A program made the position numbers and the translations under genes. This document shows positions 34,601 through 47,080 of a stretch of 64,000 nt of DNA, in pieces (position 1 is the stretch's first letter; each line of letters starts with the position of its first letter). The notes beneath the pieces were generated by a model. That model saw only the letters and a list, made by a program, of their open reading frames with translations. It had not been told where the DNA came from and did no database searches. Source of the DNA: Cylindrodendrum hubeiense (taxonomy: Eukaryota > Ascomycota > Sordariomycetes > Hypocreales > Nectriaceae); contig JAANBB010000085.1 of the NCBI GenBank assembly GCA_014621425.1, positions 1 through 64,000 on the forward strand, written 5' to 3'.

Positions 34601-37600
34601 GACAACTTCACTGTCGGCCGCGACAACGTCGGTTACGTTTCTTTCAGGGTCCCTGTTGATCTTAGCAACATTATCCTCGATGAGATCTGTGGTGGCTTGA
34701 TCGTTCTGGAACCCCGATCTGCGACCGTTTACCCCGTTTCGGCGAAGAAGCCCCCCGTTGGCAAGGGCCTGAATGTCCCTGCCCGAATTTCCCTCGAGCA
34801 GTCCTGGCCTCGTGGTGGCCGTGACAAGAGGGTCACCAATGACCCCAAGCGGTTCAACAAGCACGTGGAGCGTCTTAAGAAGATCGAGAACACTACTTAT
34901 GAGAGCTACGACAAGGACTCTGGCATCTGGATATTCTGCGTTGAGCATTTTACTACGTATGGCCTCGATGACGACGAGGAGTCTGACGACGAACTCGACA
35001 TCGCTCGCCCTCAGCCTGTCGAGCCCCAACAGATGGCCCTCGACGTCTCTGTCGACTCACTCATGGAGGACGACAGCTTTGAATTCAGGCGGCGATCAGG
35101 CCTTCCCGGTGCATTCGATGAGCAGGGAGCTGTGTATGAGGACGACTTCACTGGTAAGCCGTCTTTTTTAGGGGTTAGCTCCGCGGATTCTGCGCCCAAT
35201 GATGTCAGGCTGTCTCTCGACGATGAGTATACCGCCGACATGGGTGATGAATATGACATGTCCGATGATGAAGACTTGGCGAGGTCTTCGATCGGACTGC
35301 ATCTTGCCGCGGAGCACAATGATGCCTCGTCCGAGAATGGCCAGGAGGAAGCCAAGAAAGGCACTCCTGGTGGCATTCTCAGAGCTCGGATGCGAGCTGT
35401 GAAGGACTCTGCCGGTCCTGTCCTGCTCGAAGTTGCAGATGGAGATGACTGGACCGAGATGTTGAGGAAGACTGTGAGTCCTGTGAAGAGGGACCGTCAA
35501 CTTTTGAGGGAACTCAACGAGTCGCCCTCAAAGCAAGCCGGCCTTCTCATTGACTTTGATAAGAATGATGGGGACAGTTTACGGAAATCGCTTTGGAAGA
35601 AGAGCACGGCCAAGAATGACAGATTTGATGGATTTGCAGCAAGCACTCAGCTTGGCATGGACAAGGGGCGCGGATTTGCCACGAGTATCGACCTGATGAA
35701 CTCCCTGTTCGAGAAGCCCAAGCCTGCTCCTCAGAACCTTCGAGCCTCTATTCCTGGCAAAGGATTCCCCAAGGTCGGTTCCCTAGTTGCTACTTAACTA
35801 CCTCCCAGATTGTGTGCTGGAGGCTCATGTATCTATGACTTTCGATATGAATTGAATGCTAAGATTGAATTTAATTAGTGGCCCTACGAGCGACAAGACA
35901 AGACCCTTACTATGGACCAAGCTGAGAAGACTTTCCACGACGCCGGCCGACCGACCTGGGGACCCGGTGAGACCCTTGTCATATCGAGACCCCTCGCACC
36001 GGGGCATGCTCGCCGAGCCGCGTCTCAGACATCCGACCTCCTTACTTTCCAGCGTTCCAACATCCAGAGTGAGCGGCAGGAGCTTCGTCTAGCAACTTTT
36101 GCCACAGAGGTATGTGCAAAAGAACTATGATTCTTAACAGTCACTAACTGATATGGTTAGTCTTCGAAAAAGTTTCTCAGTGGCCAAGATAGGCTCACCG
36201 AGATTCGCATCGTTGATGGCGTCCCTATTGCGTCGTTCAAGGCTATTAGTCTCAAGGATGCCTTCCATCATCAGGATATGAATGACCCTGCCAGCATCCA
36301 GGAGAAGCACGTTTGGGATTTGGCAAGCATTCTATTTGACGATATCAACGCCCCGAACTCAACACAGCCCACGCATATTTTGCGAAGGACCAAGCTCTCC
36401 CAATTCTGGACAGATTTGGTTGACCACGCCTCGTCAACGACCGTCGGCCTCGCTGGCTCGTCTGAAGAGAAGGCCGTTGCTTGTCTCGCGGGCCACCGCA
36501 TCGCTGAGGCGTGTAAGCATCTTCTCGATGGCAAGAACTTCCGGCTCGGAACACTGGTTCCCCTTGTTGGAACTAGTGATGAGGCGAAGAAGGACATGCG
36601 GGAACAACTAAATGCTTGGCACGACTCAAAAATGCTCTCTGAGTTTTCTGAACCAATCCGAACTATCTACGAGCTCTTGAGCGGGAATCCTTGTGTCTGC
36701 GAGGGCATGAAGGGCGTCCCTGTCGAGGACCGTCTGGACTCGTTTGTCATTTCAAAGAAGTTTGGTCTGGATTGGAAGCAGTCGTTTGGTCTCCGCCTGT
36801 GGTACGCCATCGCTCAGGATGACGATTTGGCCGCTGCAGTTCAGAAGTTCAAGGACGATGTTGACCAGGAGCGAGAATATCTACCGCTCCCTTGGTACAT
36901 CGACCAAGGCATCAAGCCCCTGTGGGACGATGTCGACTCCGATCGCAGACAAGATCTTCTCTGGGGACTGTTGCAGTTGTACGCTCACGACAATTCCGAC
37001 TTGGAGGCCATCCTCCGACCAGAAAACTCCCAGCTCTCGCCTCTCGACATGAGGTTGTCTTGGCAGCTAGGTCTTGCGTTGACCTCGACGGGCAAGGTAT
37101 CTTACGGGCAGAGTGGTGCTGAGAAGGCTGATGCCGCAACAATTGCCTACGCATCACAACTTACCAGCGCTGGCGAGTGGTTGGAGGCCATCTTCGTTCT
37201 TCTGCACCTGAGCAACCCCGTGGCGCGCACCAAGGCCATTCAAGAGCACCTCTGCCGACATGCCGGTTTGATTGGCACTGAAACGAGCCCTGCTTTTGGT
37301 ATCCTCACTGACAAGTTCCGTATTCCTTCATCATGGATCTGGGAGGCATTAGCCCTGTACATGCGCAGCGTCAAGAAAGACGCTTATGCGGAGGTGCAAT
37401 GTCTTTTGCGCGCCGGTTCCTTTGTGGAAGCCCACCGCGTCCTGGTGCAGCAAGTTGCGCCGCTTGCAATCGTGGAGCGCGACTACGCCAACCTGTCGTC
37501 CCTTCTCGCCCAATTCGAGGGTCGCAGCAGCATCATCCCAGAATGGTCCTTGGGAGGAGAGATCTACAGCCTTTTCCTCGGCCTGCTTCAACACCGAAGC

Positions 37601-37931
37601 AAGCACGAAATTACGCCAGCCATGATTCTTGAGAGGTTATTGGCAGGCCTGCACGCAATGAATGAGAATGCACCAGACTCTGAGATTTTGAGGTATGCCG
37701 CGGTGTCGGATATGGCGGATGAGACGGCGAAGGAGATTTTGAAGTCAACAAAGCAGAAACAGGTATGTTGTCCCAATACGATTGTGCGCGAGCTTTGTTC
37801 AAAGACTAACATGGTAGCAGGATGTCGAACTTCGATCAAGGATTCTGAATTTACCACTTACGCAAGATCGTCTACTGGCATACTCGGTGGATTTGAGCAT
37901 GGATCGTTATCGAGAGGTGATGTCCCACTGA
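31618..37931 (+). CDS. NUP145: NUP98-NUP96 nucleoporin precursor (autoproteolytic)
   Basis: One gene encodes the FG nucleoporin Nup98 and the Y-complex scaffold Nup96 (Nup145N and Nup145C in yeast; SonB in Aspergillus). Six exons: 31618-31735, 31803-31910, 32010-35773, 35879-36109, 36161-37762 and 37821-37931, giving 1977 residues with frame kept. Residues 1 to about 720 are GLFG/FG repeats with Asn-rich linkers, interrupted near 227 by a Gle2-binding (GLEBS) segment (FQDPYKKWSSEELRLADY). The autoproteolytic domain spans about 920-1060 and ends in VEHFTTYGL; cleavage is expected between Phe1056 and Thr1057. The Nup96 part has an acidic linker, then the helical Nup96 domain from about 1446 (WDLASILFDDI, KLSQFWTDLVDHAS) to the C-terminus (DRLLAYSVDLSMDRYREVMSH). 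Thr replaces the Ser found at the human and yeast cleavage site. The first two introns cut the repeat region into short exons. Confidence 0.95.
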
Positions 37932-38425
37932 GAGCGAGCACTGTAGCTGCATAATTCATGGGGCGAAGGCAGGAATGGAAGCATCTGAGTTTGTAATGGT
38001 GTTGGGAGTGTTTGACTCGCAAGAAAATCGGATACTCTGGAACCATGTCAGGGCATGGTGGAGGAGCGTTGGGAAGGGAAAAGAGTATAGGATTGTAGAA
38101 TAGTAGTAGATAGATGTAACGCAACCGTGGTCTGGGAATTTACGTGTCCATTCTCCCCGTGATGTTAGAAATTATTCAAGTGATGTAACCTAGCAGTGAC
38201 TGTAGTAGGGTTGAGAACCAGCTGGCCCACATGTAGAAGGCTGAAAAAGGATGTGAATCCATCCATCTGCCTCACGCATTCGTTGAAGTGAGAGAGAGAG
38301 AGCGACCATTTATTTGTATACCACGGTGCCAGCCGCCAAGTCGGAAGTAGCATTCAACCCCTGACACTCAAGCCCGGCATCGAGAGCAAACACCAGCCTG
38401 CACCCGAGATATCGTCTTCTCCAAC
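37932..38425. other. Spacer between NUP98-96 and the truncated SET gene
   Basis: It contains the 3' flank of the nucleoporin gene and about 120 nt of C-rich leader before the ATG at 38426. It includes a short GA run at 38289-38302. No gene is seen. Confidence 0.6.
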
Positions 38426-38803
38426 ATGTCCAAGCCAAAGAACTGGCCCGAGTCATTCCCCTACGTCCGGACTCCCCTCCACGACAAGAGCCTTGCGGCA
38501 TCTCATCTGCAGATACTGCGCACCAAGCCCAGCCCAGACGGCGACGGCGAAATCGCCATCATCCCAGCTTCGGCATTCACAACGCCCAGCGCGCTCGTCA
38601 GAATCCAGCCCATCACAACACCATCGCACCCAGCCAACGGGCAATGCGGGCTCTTCGCGGCTCAGAACCTGCCGGCGGGGAGCTTCGTCATGCCGTACCT
38701 GGGCCGGGTGCACTCCGGGGCGGCGTCGGCGGCGGACAGCGACTACGACCTGTGGCTGGACCGCGGGGGCGACGTGGCGGTGGACGCGGCGCGGGAGGGC
38801 AAC
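38426..38803 (+). pseudogene. SET-domain protein gene cut off inside the catalytic core
   Basis: The 126 codons from the ATG encode a recognisable N-terminus of a small fungal SET-domain protein: PKNWPESFPYVRTPLHD, then GQCGLFAAQNLPAGSFV, PYLGRVHSG, DSDYDLWLDRGGDVAVDAAREGN. In related proteins the next residues form the conserved ARF(V/I)N segment that binds S-adenosylmethionine. Here the frame runs into unrelated sequence right after Gly-Asn, and neither the rest of the SET domain nor the post-SET region is found in any frame downstream. The open frame itself continues to 39070 but looks non-coding. A GTATGG donor-like site at 38819 exists but no matching downstream exon is seen. The segment is very GC-rich. 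I infer a truncation by rearrangement; assembly error is an alternative. The family is clear at fold level; the substrate is unknown. Confidence 0.65.
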
Positions 38804-41194
38804 AAAAGGACTGCGCCGGTATGGAGTACGAAGCACCAAGTACACGGCTCCAACAACGGTCATCCATGGAGCAAGACACGGACGGACCAAAGAAGAAAGA
38901 AGGAGGGGTTGGGATCGTGTTTCAGATGTCCCAATTTCGACATGGGGGTGATTCAGCCAGGCTTGCCAGGTTCTTGCCACCTACTGCCAGGTACCTTCTC
39001 CCAGCCCACAGCGCTGAGAAGAGCAGTGTACTTCGTAATGCCTGCCTGTGTCGCAGCCAGCATGTGGTAGGTGCTTCTCACCCATGCCTGTCTTGATTGG
39101 CTCGTCGCCCTCGCTGGGTTGATTTTTATTTTATTTTTTACCCTTCTCAACTGTGGCTGGCAGGCTGAGGACGCGGACTGGAGTGGCTGATTGATTGGCG
39201 GCCCTCCTGTGGGGCCGCCTTGCCCTGAAAGTCGCCACAACAGACATTAACAACACTTTGTATTCGTACCTGTCTCCGAAACTTAAACTGAGCGCTGGAT
39301 ACCTCCCAGCATCATAAACAACGCTCGCTGCGTCTGTTGGCGGCCAACACAACCAACCAATTGCCCTCGTTGCCGGATTGGAAGCAGGGGATGGGCGGGT
39401 TTCGAGGCTTTCGGAAGCTGGATCCGTTGCCCTACTATTCCCAAGGTGAGTTGAAGGATGAGGGGAAGTTATGGGTGGGGCGTGCCCGCATCACCTGTCC
39501 AGTCCAAACACGAGAGCGCCTGGAGCTGTGTGTACATTACATGCCATGTCGGCATATTATTTGATGTTAATGTCAGCTCTCTGCGGTTTGGGGCAGCAAA
39601 AAGTATGCGGTGAATCAATTACTGGATCCTGCCCGGGCCATGGTTGGCCAGTGAGTGCTTATCCAGCCCGCAGAACAAGCATGCGTATCCGCAATGGGCT
39701 CTGTCGAGCAGGACAATCCCGGGTTGAGGCTATTGCATGTGCACGTAGTGTGCAACGGCTGACTTGGGCTGAGACGGAGACCAGGACCGAGACCAAGAGC
39801 GCTAACCACTTCGTATGTATGCCCGCTGCGTCCAAGACGACTAGATCTTGATATGTCTGGCCGTTTGCGTTTCCGTTTGTGTTTGCGTTGGAGACACATC
39901 GACCTCCATATGAGGCTTACAAAGGACAAGAAAGGATCTCATTTCATGCTGGTTGCCAAGTTGAGTGGCTCGGTCCGAGTCCGCCGCCCCTGGCATATCA
40001 CTCTTGGCCCTGGTTACCTTACCTGAGGCAATCCAGGTTGACAAGGAGGCGGGTTAATTACTACTGCTTGCCATGTCGAACCCAGACTAACAAGGTAAAG
40101 GGTATTCGGCAGAAACGGCTTGATGCACACGGTCAGATCTGGCAAGGATATGCTGCTGGGTGCTATTGGCCATATTATCGCAAGTGAAGACAGAGTAAGC
40201 TGTCCATTCGGTACTAGTAGGAGGAAGCCAACTCAAAGACCGGCAGACGAGACAAGGCGGCGACGGCAGTAACAACATCGTGCGCTATTTTCGACTTGGT
40301 GCAACCAGAACCCCTATAAGCCCAAGCCTTTCGGTCTTGTTCCGGAGAGACGCTGAGAAGATGGTACTTTCTTGTAAAGGCTGACATGGTCGCATATTGT
40401 CGTGTTTGGGAGCTAATGCTGGCTTTCGGCTAACCCGCATTTTGGTCACGACGCCCTACAAGGCATCTCCTAGACGCCCGCTCGATGGTTGGCCAACGGA
40501 ACTTGCATCCGGTGGACAGCATCATATCTGATCTCGGGATAGATTGCCCGGCTTACGACGCAAGTGGGCGTGTTGATGTCTGGGGCGTTGGTTATTATTG
40601 TACGTACATAGATGGTCAGCATGCCCTGGCTAAGCCAGCTGCGCAGTGGTCGCTGTAGTCGTAGATGGTGAAGCAGGTGGCCTAGAAGGTTGACACGGGC
40701 GCTGTGTTGCTTGCTGTCTCAACCGCCGACAGATTTCGGGGCGCCAGGCTTGTGGGCCGTGCCGTATATGTGTGAGTACGAAGTACGGTTGATGGTTATA
40801 AACGTGTGTTCGTGTGTGTGGCCGGCGTGTTCGTGTGAGAGCGCCTACACCTGTGTAATTTGCACATTGCCTGTAGACCAGGGATGGGGGGCGAGACAGG
40901 GCGCGCAGGACTCGACAAGGACAAGATAAGACCAAAGGCAGGATGGTTGTCGTGTCGACATCCAGCTTGTGCGACACCCTCGGGTTCATCAGCTGGGTAA
41001 GGTACAGTGCCGCAGCAAAAAGGCATCCCGCTTCTAGGGCTTGCCCAACCACGTTACGAGTCGCGTTGACTGAATCGGAGCAGGTCTAAGACACATCTCC
41101 CACCCGCCTGGTTTTCTCTCCGGAGATCGTGTCCATCCGCGCCTGTGTCTGATCGAGGCCCTGGGAAGACCCAATTTATCCATTGTTAGTTTGG

Positions 41195-41214
41195 CCCCCC
41201 CCCCCCCCCCCCCC
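41195..41214 (+). repeat. Homopolymer run of 20 C
   Basis: An unbroken run of 20 C residues. It is a likely site of length variation and of sequencing uncertainty. Confidence 0.9.
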
Positions 41215-44200
41215 GGCGTGACCTACCCCATTCCGCCTTGGTCCACAATCCTTGCAGATGGTCAAACACGGCGATGAGCCAATGTGACTGTGCCTACCTC
41301 TCATTGAGACTGTGAGCAAGGAGGGGCTCTCGATAGGGTATGGCCAGGATGCCGGGCAGGGCTGCAAAGACACAATGCCAGCTTACCGAATCAAGCCACA
41401 GTCGCTCATCACGGCTCTTGTAGTCGAGACTACCTTGGCGCCTCCCGGCAGCTCCAACGGTTTGAGTGGCACGGAAGCCATTTCAGTGGTAGAAAGGTAC
41501 TCTACGTATGGAGTTGCAGAAGTGTGGTGGGGTGGCAGGGTGGGGAGTTGTCGGCTTGGCTCATCCTGCCCAGTGATGACGATGACGACGACTCTGATGA
41601 GGCGGACCAGAGTGCCAGGTAGTTAGTTGATGAGCACGAGGACGGGAGATTCGAGGCCAGGGGAAGCGCAAAAGACGGTTGCGGACGGACAGAAGGGTAC
41701 GGGACTAAGAAGACGGCAGAGAGTCGAGATAGAGTCGAGATAATTTGCCCCCATCACGCACGAACGGGCAACAAACGAACGAAGCGTCTGGTTCCAACGG
41801 GCAGCCCAAGTGACAAATGAGGCACAAGAGTTTCGGTCATCTCCTTGGCCACGCGCACCCGTTTCCGTTAGATGGACGGGTAGTTGCCATCGTGGGGCCC
41901 GGTGGCCAGGGCGGCGTGGGGCGCCATGTCCATTTCGCTCGAGGACCAGGTTTGGTGGCTTGGCCTGGGGCCTGGTTCGACGATCAAGCTGGTCACGTCC
42001 CGCTCGTCATTGTTGGATTGTCGTCTGGGAGGGGCCAACCTTGTCTGGGTCGCTTCAGCCGCCAAAGCTTACCTCTGTTTAGTGTTAGCGCGGGAGGGAG
42101 GGCTTTTCGGGATGCATTTTGGGACAAGCCGGGCCTTTGGTGCGCCATAGGCTAGGGGGCCAGTAAACGATCCAGCTAGAGTGATCTATGGCGCCGGATC
42201 ATGGGTGATGACGATGGATGATGTTGCTGATGGGCTTGGGGAAAGACATGAACCAGGGCTTTATCCATGTGATCCAAGAACGATACTTTTTTCTGAGGGA
42301 CACGCAGAGCAGGGAGATTGGCGGCCATCGTTGCTGGTTGGTGGAAGGCGGGAAGCGTGAGGTTGGTGGCAGCCAGCGGTACCTACCTACATAGAGACAC
42401 CACATGGGCAATTCGGGGCAGCTACCTACCTCTCCCTGCCTCCTTGGTACCTAATATGGCAGGCGAGGTTGGCTGGTAAGGTACCTCGATATTGAGATAC
42501 TGTAGGTACGAAGTAAGGTATCTTGCTCATTTGTGCTAGGGAGGGAAAGAGCCAGGGAGAGGCCAAGAGACGAGATGAGATGAGACGGAGGGCAGGTGCT
42601 GGTGGAGGCGAGTAGCAGAGAATGAAAGAAGGAAGAAGGAACGATGCCAAAACAGCCCAGCCACATATCATGGCGTACCATCCATGTGCTTGCTGGCCTG
42701 CTCGGCCACTCCCACACACTCCCTCTCATTCACACTCGCGCTCAAACTCGCACTTACACTCCAATGTCATCGCTCACACCCACGCAGCACGCCTCGCTGC
42801 CCGTAACGCGCAGAAAGGTAGAATGCAGAACCGCAATCCACCCACACGCACGCTCACCCCTCCATCCTAGCTCCACAAAGGGCTTAACGTGCCATGGAGG
42901 CGGGCTCTAAGAAGACGTTTTGGGTGGTTCTCGAGATCCACGCCCACTTCCCGCGCGGCGATTAACCACGACCCTGGGCGACAGGCCGGCCCTTGCCTGC
43001 ATGGCCCAAGGACCATGGGCGATGGATCTTTTCTTTCTTTCTAACCAAGGCTGATCGCCTCGGTGTCCAATCCCACGCAGCCCAAATTCTCACTCACTCC
43101 GGGTTAGTTAGTGGTCGTGCAAACCCTGGCAGGTTAAGAGGATCGACTAGCCGGGTGCTGCTGGATTCGAGAAGAGAAAAAGAAAAATTCAATCAACCGT
43201 GGACAGATGAATACGAGCAACTAGACGGGATATGAATAAGCGGCCAAGTTTCTTGGCTACTCTTAGGACATTCGTCAGCTTGCTGGCAGTTTGGCGCGTG
43301 CGGCTGGATTGCAATCCCGGGTCATGATGACGGCGATGGGTGCTTGCTAGGCGTTTGTCTGGACTCCCCTCCATCTTGACTTGACGACGCCATTGACGAC
43401 GTTCTGATCGATCATGATCTGCCGAAATCTGCCGGACCGAGGAGCCTTCTTCGATAAACAGTGTCCGGAGATACTGGGCACGTGAGCCACTCAAAGCTTT
43501 CCGCCTCATCCCGTCGGGTCCAATAGTTGCTGCTAGTAAGCCCATCCATCCGCCTAGGTACCCTTTTTGTTTGCTTGCTGTTTTCCGTCTGGACTTGAAA
43601 AGCCACAGAGAGACGCGCTCACACCCGCCGAACTGATGCTTTGGCAATAGTTGCTGCATCGATACAGCACTTTAACACGCGCGGAGCCCATGCACACACC
43701 TTCACGCACACACAAACACACGCTCACTCGCACTTCTCTTACACCTCTTACACACACCCTCCCCCCCGGCCCATCGTGGCCCCTCCACTTCCCACCTCCA
43801 GTCCCACATCCCTTGTTGGCTACTCTCTCTCTCACACACACGCGCTTCTTGGGGACTGGACTCTTGTTCATTTTCAGCCACGCTGCTCGTGCCTCTCTGC
43901 CACGACTACCTTAGTTCCAATCACTAATTCCTGTCATGATGTGCCCCCTTCGCCCTCCCCTACCGACTGTACAGGGCAGAGGCCACAAGCCCGGCCACTG
44001 GCCCGTCATCCATTCGCACACTTCCTGGTTGCTGTTAGTGGACGTACCGTGCCCAATCTGTCAATCTCTTCTGATACACGCTTTCCATCCGGCACCCTAG
44101 TGAAATAATCCAGGCACACTCGCTTCTCCACACTGGCACGATTTCCGCACCGGCCCTTGCCTGAATCTTCTATCGGCCTTGCAGACTTGCACCTTTTCAA

Positions 44201-44866
44201 GCCTGGTCCCGGGGTTTTGGTTTTTGGCCCGGTGGCCCTTGTGTCGTTGTGTCCACGGCCCTCATCCTTGGGGGCCCTTGTGTGCCCTTGGCTCCTGCTT
44301 GGCCCTTTGCCTCTTTGGCCTTTGTTCTCTTGTCCCCGGCCCCGGGCCTGGCTGGCTGGCACTTGTCAAGACCCAGACAAGACCCAAGCGGAGACGACGT
44401 CTCGGCCGCCGGCGGGCCTGATGATGCATGTGGGCGTGTGTGGGCGTCTGCGAGTGAGTGCGTGTACTCCATACACCTTACATAGTACTTCTGCTGATCC
44501 TCAGCTTCCTTTCCCTCTCCCCAGTCTTTTTCCTTCCCTCTTCCTCTTCCCTCCTTCTTCCCACATATACTCCATACATACCTCCTCCTCCTCCTCCACC
44601 TCCTCCACCTCATTCGTTCGCCTGGCCCCCGAGCTGTTGGTCAACGGCTCAACCCTGGCCTCCGCAACCATCCCCATCCCCGTCTCCGTCTCCGACTCCG
44701 TCACCGTCCCGGTCCAGGCGAGGAACTGTGCCTAGGACCCATCCATTCTGGGACAGGCTTGCGTCCGTATCGACACCACAGACGCCCGTTTATACACGCC
44801 GGCGGTACCTGCGTTGGAGTGGGTGCCTGTGTCTGTGCCTTTTGTCTGAGGTGTGAGAGGTGTGCG

Positions 44867-44943
44867 TCTCTGCCACTGCCACTGCCACTGCCACTCTTTC
44901 TCTGCGTCTCTGCCACTCTCTGCCACTCTCTGCCACTCTCTGC
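44867..44943 (+). repeat. Compound CTGCCA / TCTCTGCCAC repeat
   Basis: Four GCCACT-type 6-nt units are followed by a 10-nt TCTCTGCCAC unit repeated three times, inside the pyrimidine-rich region upstream of the gene at 45525. Confidence 0.85.
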
Positions 44944-45524
44944 TTCTTTTCTGTCCCTGCTAGTGTGGCTGGCTCTTGTCGCTCCCGCTCCCGCGCTGCT
45001 CGCCTTCTTACCTACGCTCACTTCCTTCGCCCATGTTCGGTGCCATGTGGCAGAGGCATCCATGAAATGAGCTTGGCCTTGCTTGTCAACTGGTTTCATC
45101 CGCCCCGTCCGTTTCGACCGCCACAACTCTGGAGCTGGCCGTCACATCCAGCTCGCATCCTGTCGTCTTATACAAAGCTTGCGTCCGCATCCACCTCGTA
45201 TGCTCTACCTCTTTCCCTTTTCTCCTCTCTTCCCCCCCCTCCTACCTGCTTGCTCCTCTTTCCTTTCATCCACCGACTTCTTCAACACCCTGACTCATCA
45301 TTCTTTCCGTTTCTCACCCCAACACAACCCACCACCACCCACCACACTTCATCTCATCTTGAATTGTCATCCTCCCCCAACCTGTTGTGTTGAATCCGCC
45401 GCCTTGCTCGACGAGGGACCAGAAAGAGGCTTCATCACGAACCCCATCCCGCACCCTGAAATAAACATTAATTCCTACTCGCCACACATGTCCCCACTGG
45501 TGTAGCCCAAGCTGCCACATAACG

Positions 45525-47080
45525 ATGCTTACCGTCAAGCAGCCACCAACTTACGGCTACAAGTCCGTCCATGACCTGCCGACTCCGCCATCCACCTCTC
45601 GACCTTCTCCCCCCTTGATCTACCAAGAGTCAATTCCCAAGTCGTTGCCGGTCACCTATCGGAGCCATAGCCCGGCAACCCAGCCCATGTCGGCACCTCA
45701 CCGTGGTCTGCCTCCCCCGGCGGCCATGACCCTCCCTCCACAGCAACCTCCGACTACCGGTGTTCCTCCGCCTGCGCATCATGCACCGCCTCCTCCGCCG
45801 CCTCCCTCATTAGGCCCCAGTCACCAGCAGAGAGATTCCTGGGCTCAGCTCCCAGCCCCGCCCCAGCAATGGCAGGGCGCCGAGGAACCGATGAAGCATT
45901 GGCTCCAGGCCAGAGCAGAGGAGGACAAGCGGAAACAGGAAGAGGAGCGCACGAGGCAAGAGAGCCTGCGCCTGGAGCAGCGAAAGGTTGAGATGGACAT
46001 GCTGCGGACCTCTCTGTCTGGCGGTATCCCTCCCGCAATGGTTCCCTTGGTCTTCGCCGGAATGGGGAGCGGAGGAGCCCTTTCACAGGCCGCCCTCGAA
46101 TGGTCACAGCAATTCATGCCCCAATCGCAAGCCCCCCGGCCTCAACTCATGCCTCCTCAAGGCGCCGTATCTCCAGAGCACCAGCGAGAGGTGCAGCCCC
46201 CAGGCCCCGGCCAGTATCATAACCACCCACCGGTACCGCCACCTGCACCGCCTGGATACGCGTATCCAGGATCGCCGAGACCAAGAGGTCAGACGGTGAC
46301 TGGGACGATTGGCCGCCCCGTAGGATCGAACCTCCCAAGCCTCAACACCAACGTACCGCAACCCCAACATGGCGGAGTCCCCGCAATGGCAACACATCCA
46401 CACATGCAGCAGCAGGCCCAGCCGCCTCAACCAGAGTCCCAAGCAAGTCCGTCGATATACTTCCACCACTGGCAGCCACCAACGTCGCAGGCTGGCGGTA
46501 GCTCAAACCGACCGGGGAGCCCTTCCGGTTCGTCCAAGACCAAGAGAAAGCGAGATTCTCTATAGGCTAACGTGGCTCTGTGACCATAGGGGAGACTCCC
46601 AGAAAGCGCAAGGCCACGGGGCAACACCAGCCAGCTCCTTCACCACCCCGAGGCGAGTCACGACTTCGATCCCCGCCGCCGTTTGTCCAGAGCGGCCTAT
46701 CGAATCCAGCCCAGCGCGGACGGCGCGGCCATACACGCCAAAGGAGCGACTTTTCACCTTATCGATCTTCCGGTCCAGGGCGCGCTCGCCGAGAGAGCTT
46801 CGGAGGCCCCCTGCGCCGCATGTCCCCCATACGTAGCTCAACCCCCGGGCTCTTGCAGGAACGGGTGGGCAGCGACCGCAGCGAATCTCAAAAACATTCA
46901 GTCTCGTCGATGCTATCGGAGGAGCCCCGACCGCCATCGCGACACTCGCTTCCTGCGCATACCACCGATGAAGGGGAGCATCGGCTTCGACGAACACCCC
47001 CGGCCGAGTCCAAGACGCATGTTGGGGTCGAGGGAACGGCGCCATCGCGTGAGGGTGCAGGGGAGGGCACGGGAGCGTAA
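45525..47080 (+). CDS. Conserved-looking fungal Pro-rich protein with a central coiled coil
   Basis: I do not recognise a named family. Two exons, 45525-46527 and 46590-47080, around intron 46528-46589 (GTTCGT donor, GGCTAACG branch point, CATAG acceptor) give 497 residues. The N-terminus (KQPPTYGYKSVHDLPTPPSTSR) looks like a conserved motif. Residues about 70-110 are poly-Pro/Gln. The only clearly ordered part is near 125-200: KHWLQARAEEDKRKQEEERTRQ is a charged coiled coil, followed by a small hydrophobic segment (GGIPPAMVPLVFAGMGSGGA). The rest is Pro/Gln-rich, then basic and Arg/Ser-rich after the intron, with KTRKR-like and TPRKRK basic patches suggesting a nuclear protein. The long spacer on both sides and the extended CT-rich upstream region fit a regulatory gene. 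The C-terminal 40 residues are uncertain because other frames are also open there. Confidence 0.7.

Larger units (their letters stand above)
38804..45524. other. 6.7 kb gene-free region with low-complexity tracts
   Basis: No coding sequence is supported; frames up to 190 codons are low-complexity or antisense-like. Seen are a 20-nt C run (41195-41214), TACCTACC-type motifs (about 42380-42520), and from about 43.65 kb a plus-strand pyrimidine-rich stretch with CA-rich microsatellites leading to the gene at 45525, probably its promoter and long leader. The left end adjoins the truncated SET gene, so a rearrangement junction lies here. Confidence 0.6.

Noticed and set aside
33947..35029. 360-codon frame antisense to the nucleoporin gene
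   Set aside because: It is an antisense shadow of the Nup98 coding exon, where the sense frame carries the FG-repeat tail and autoproteolytic domain.
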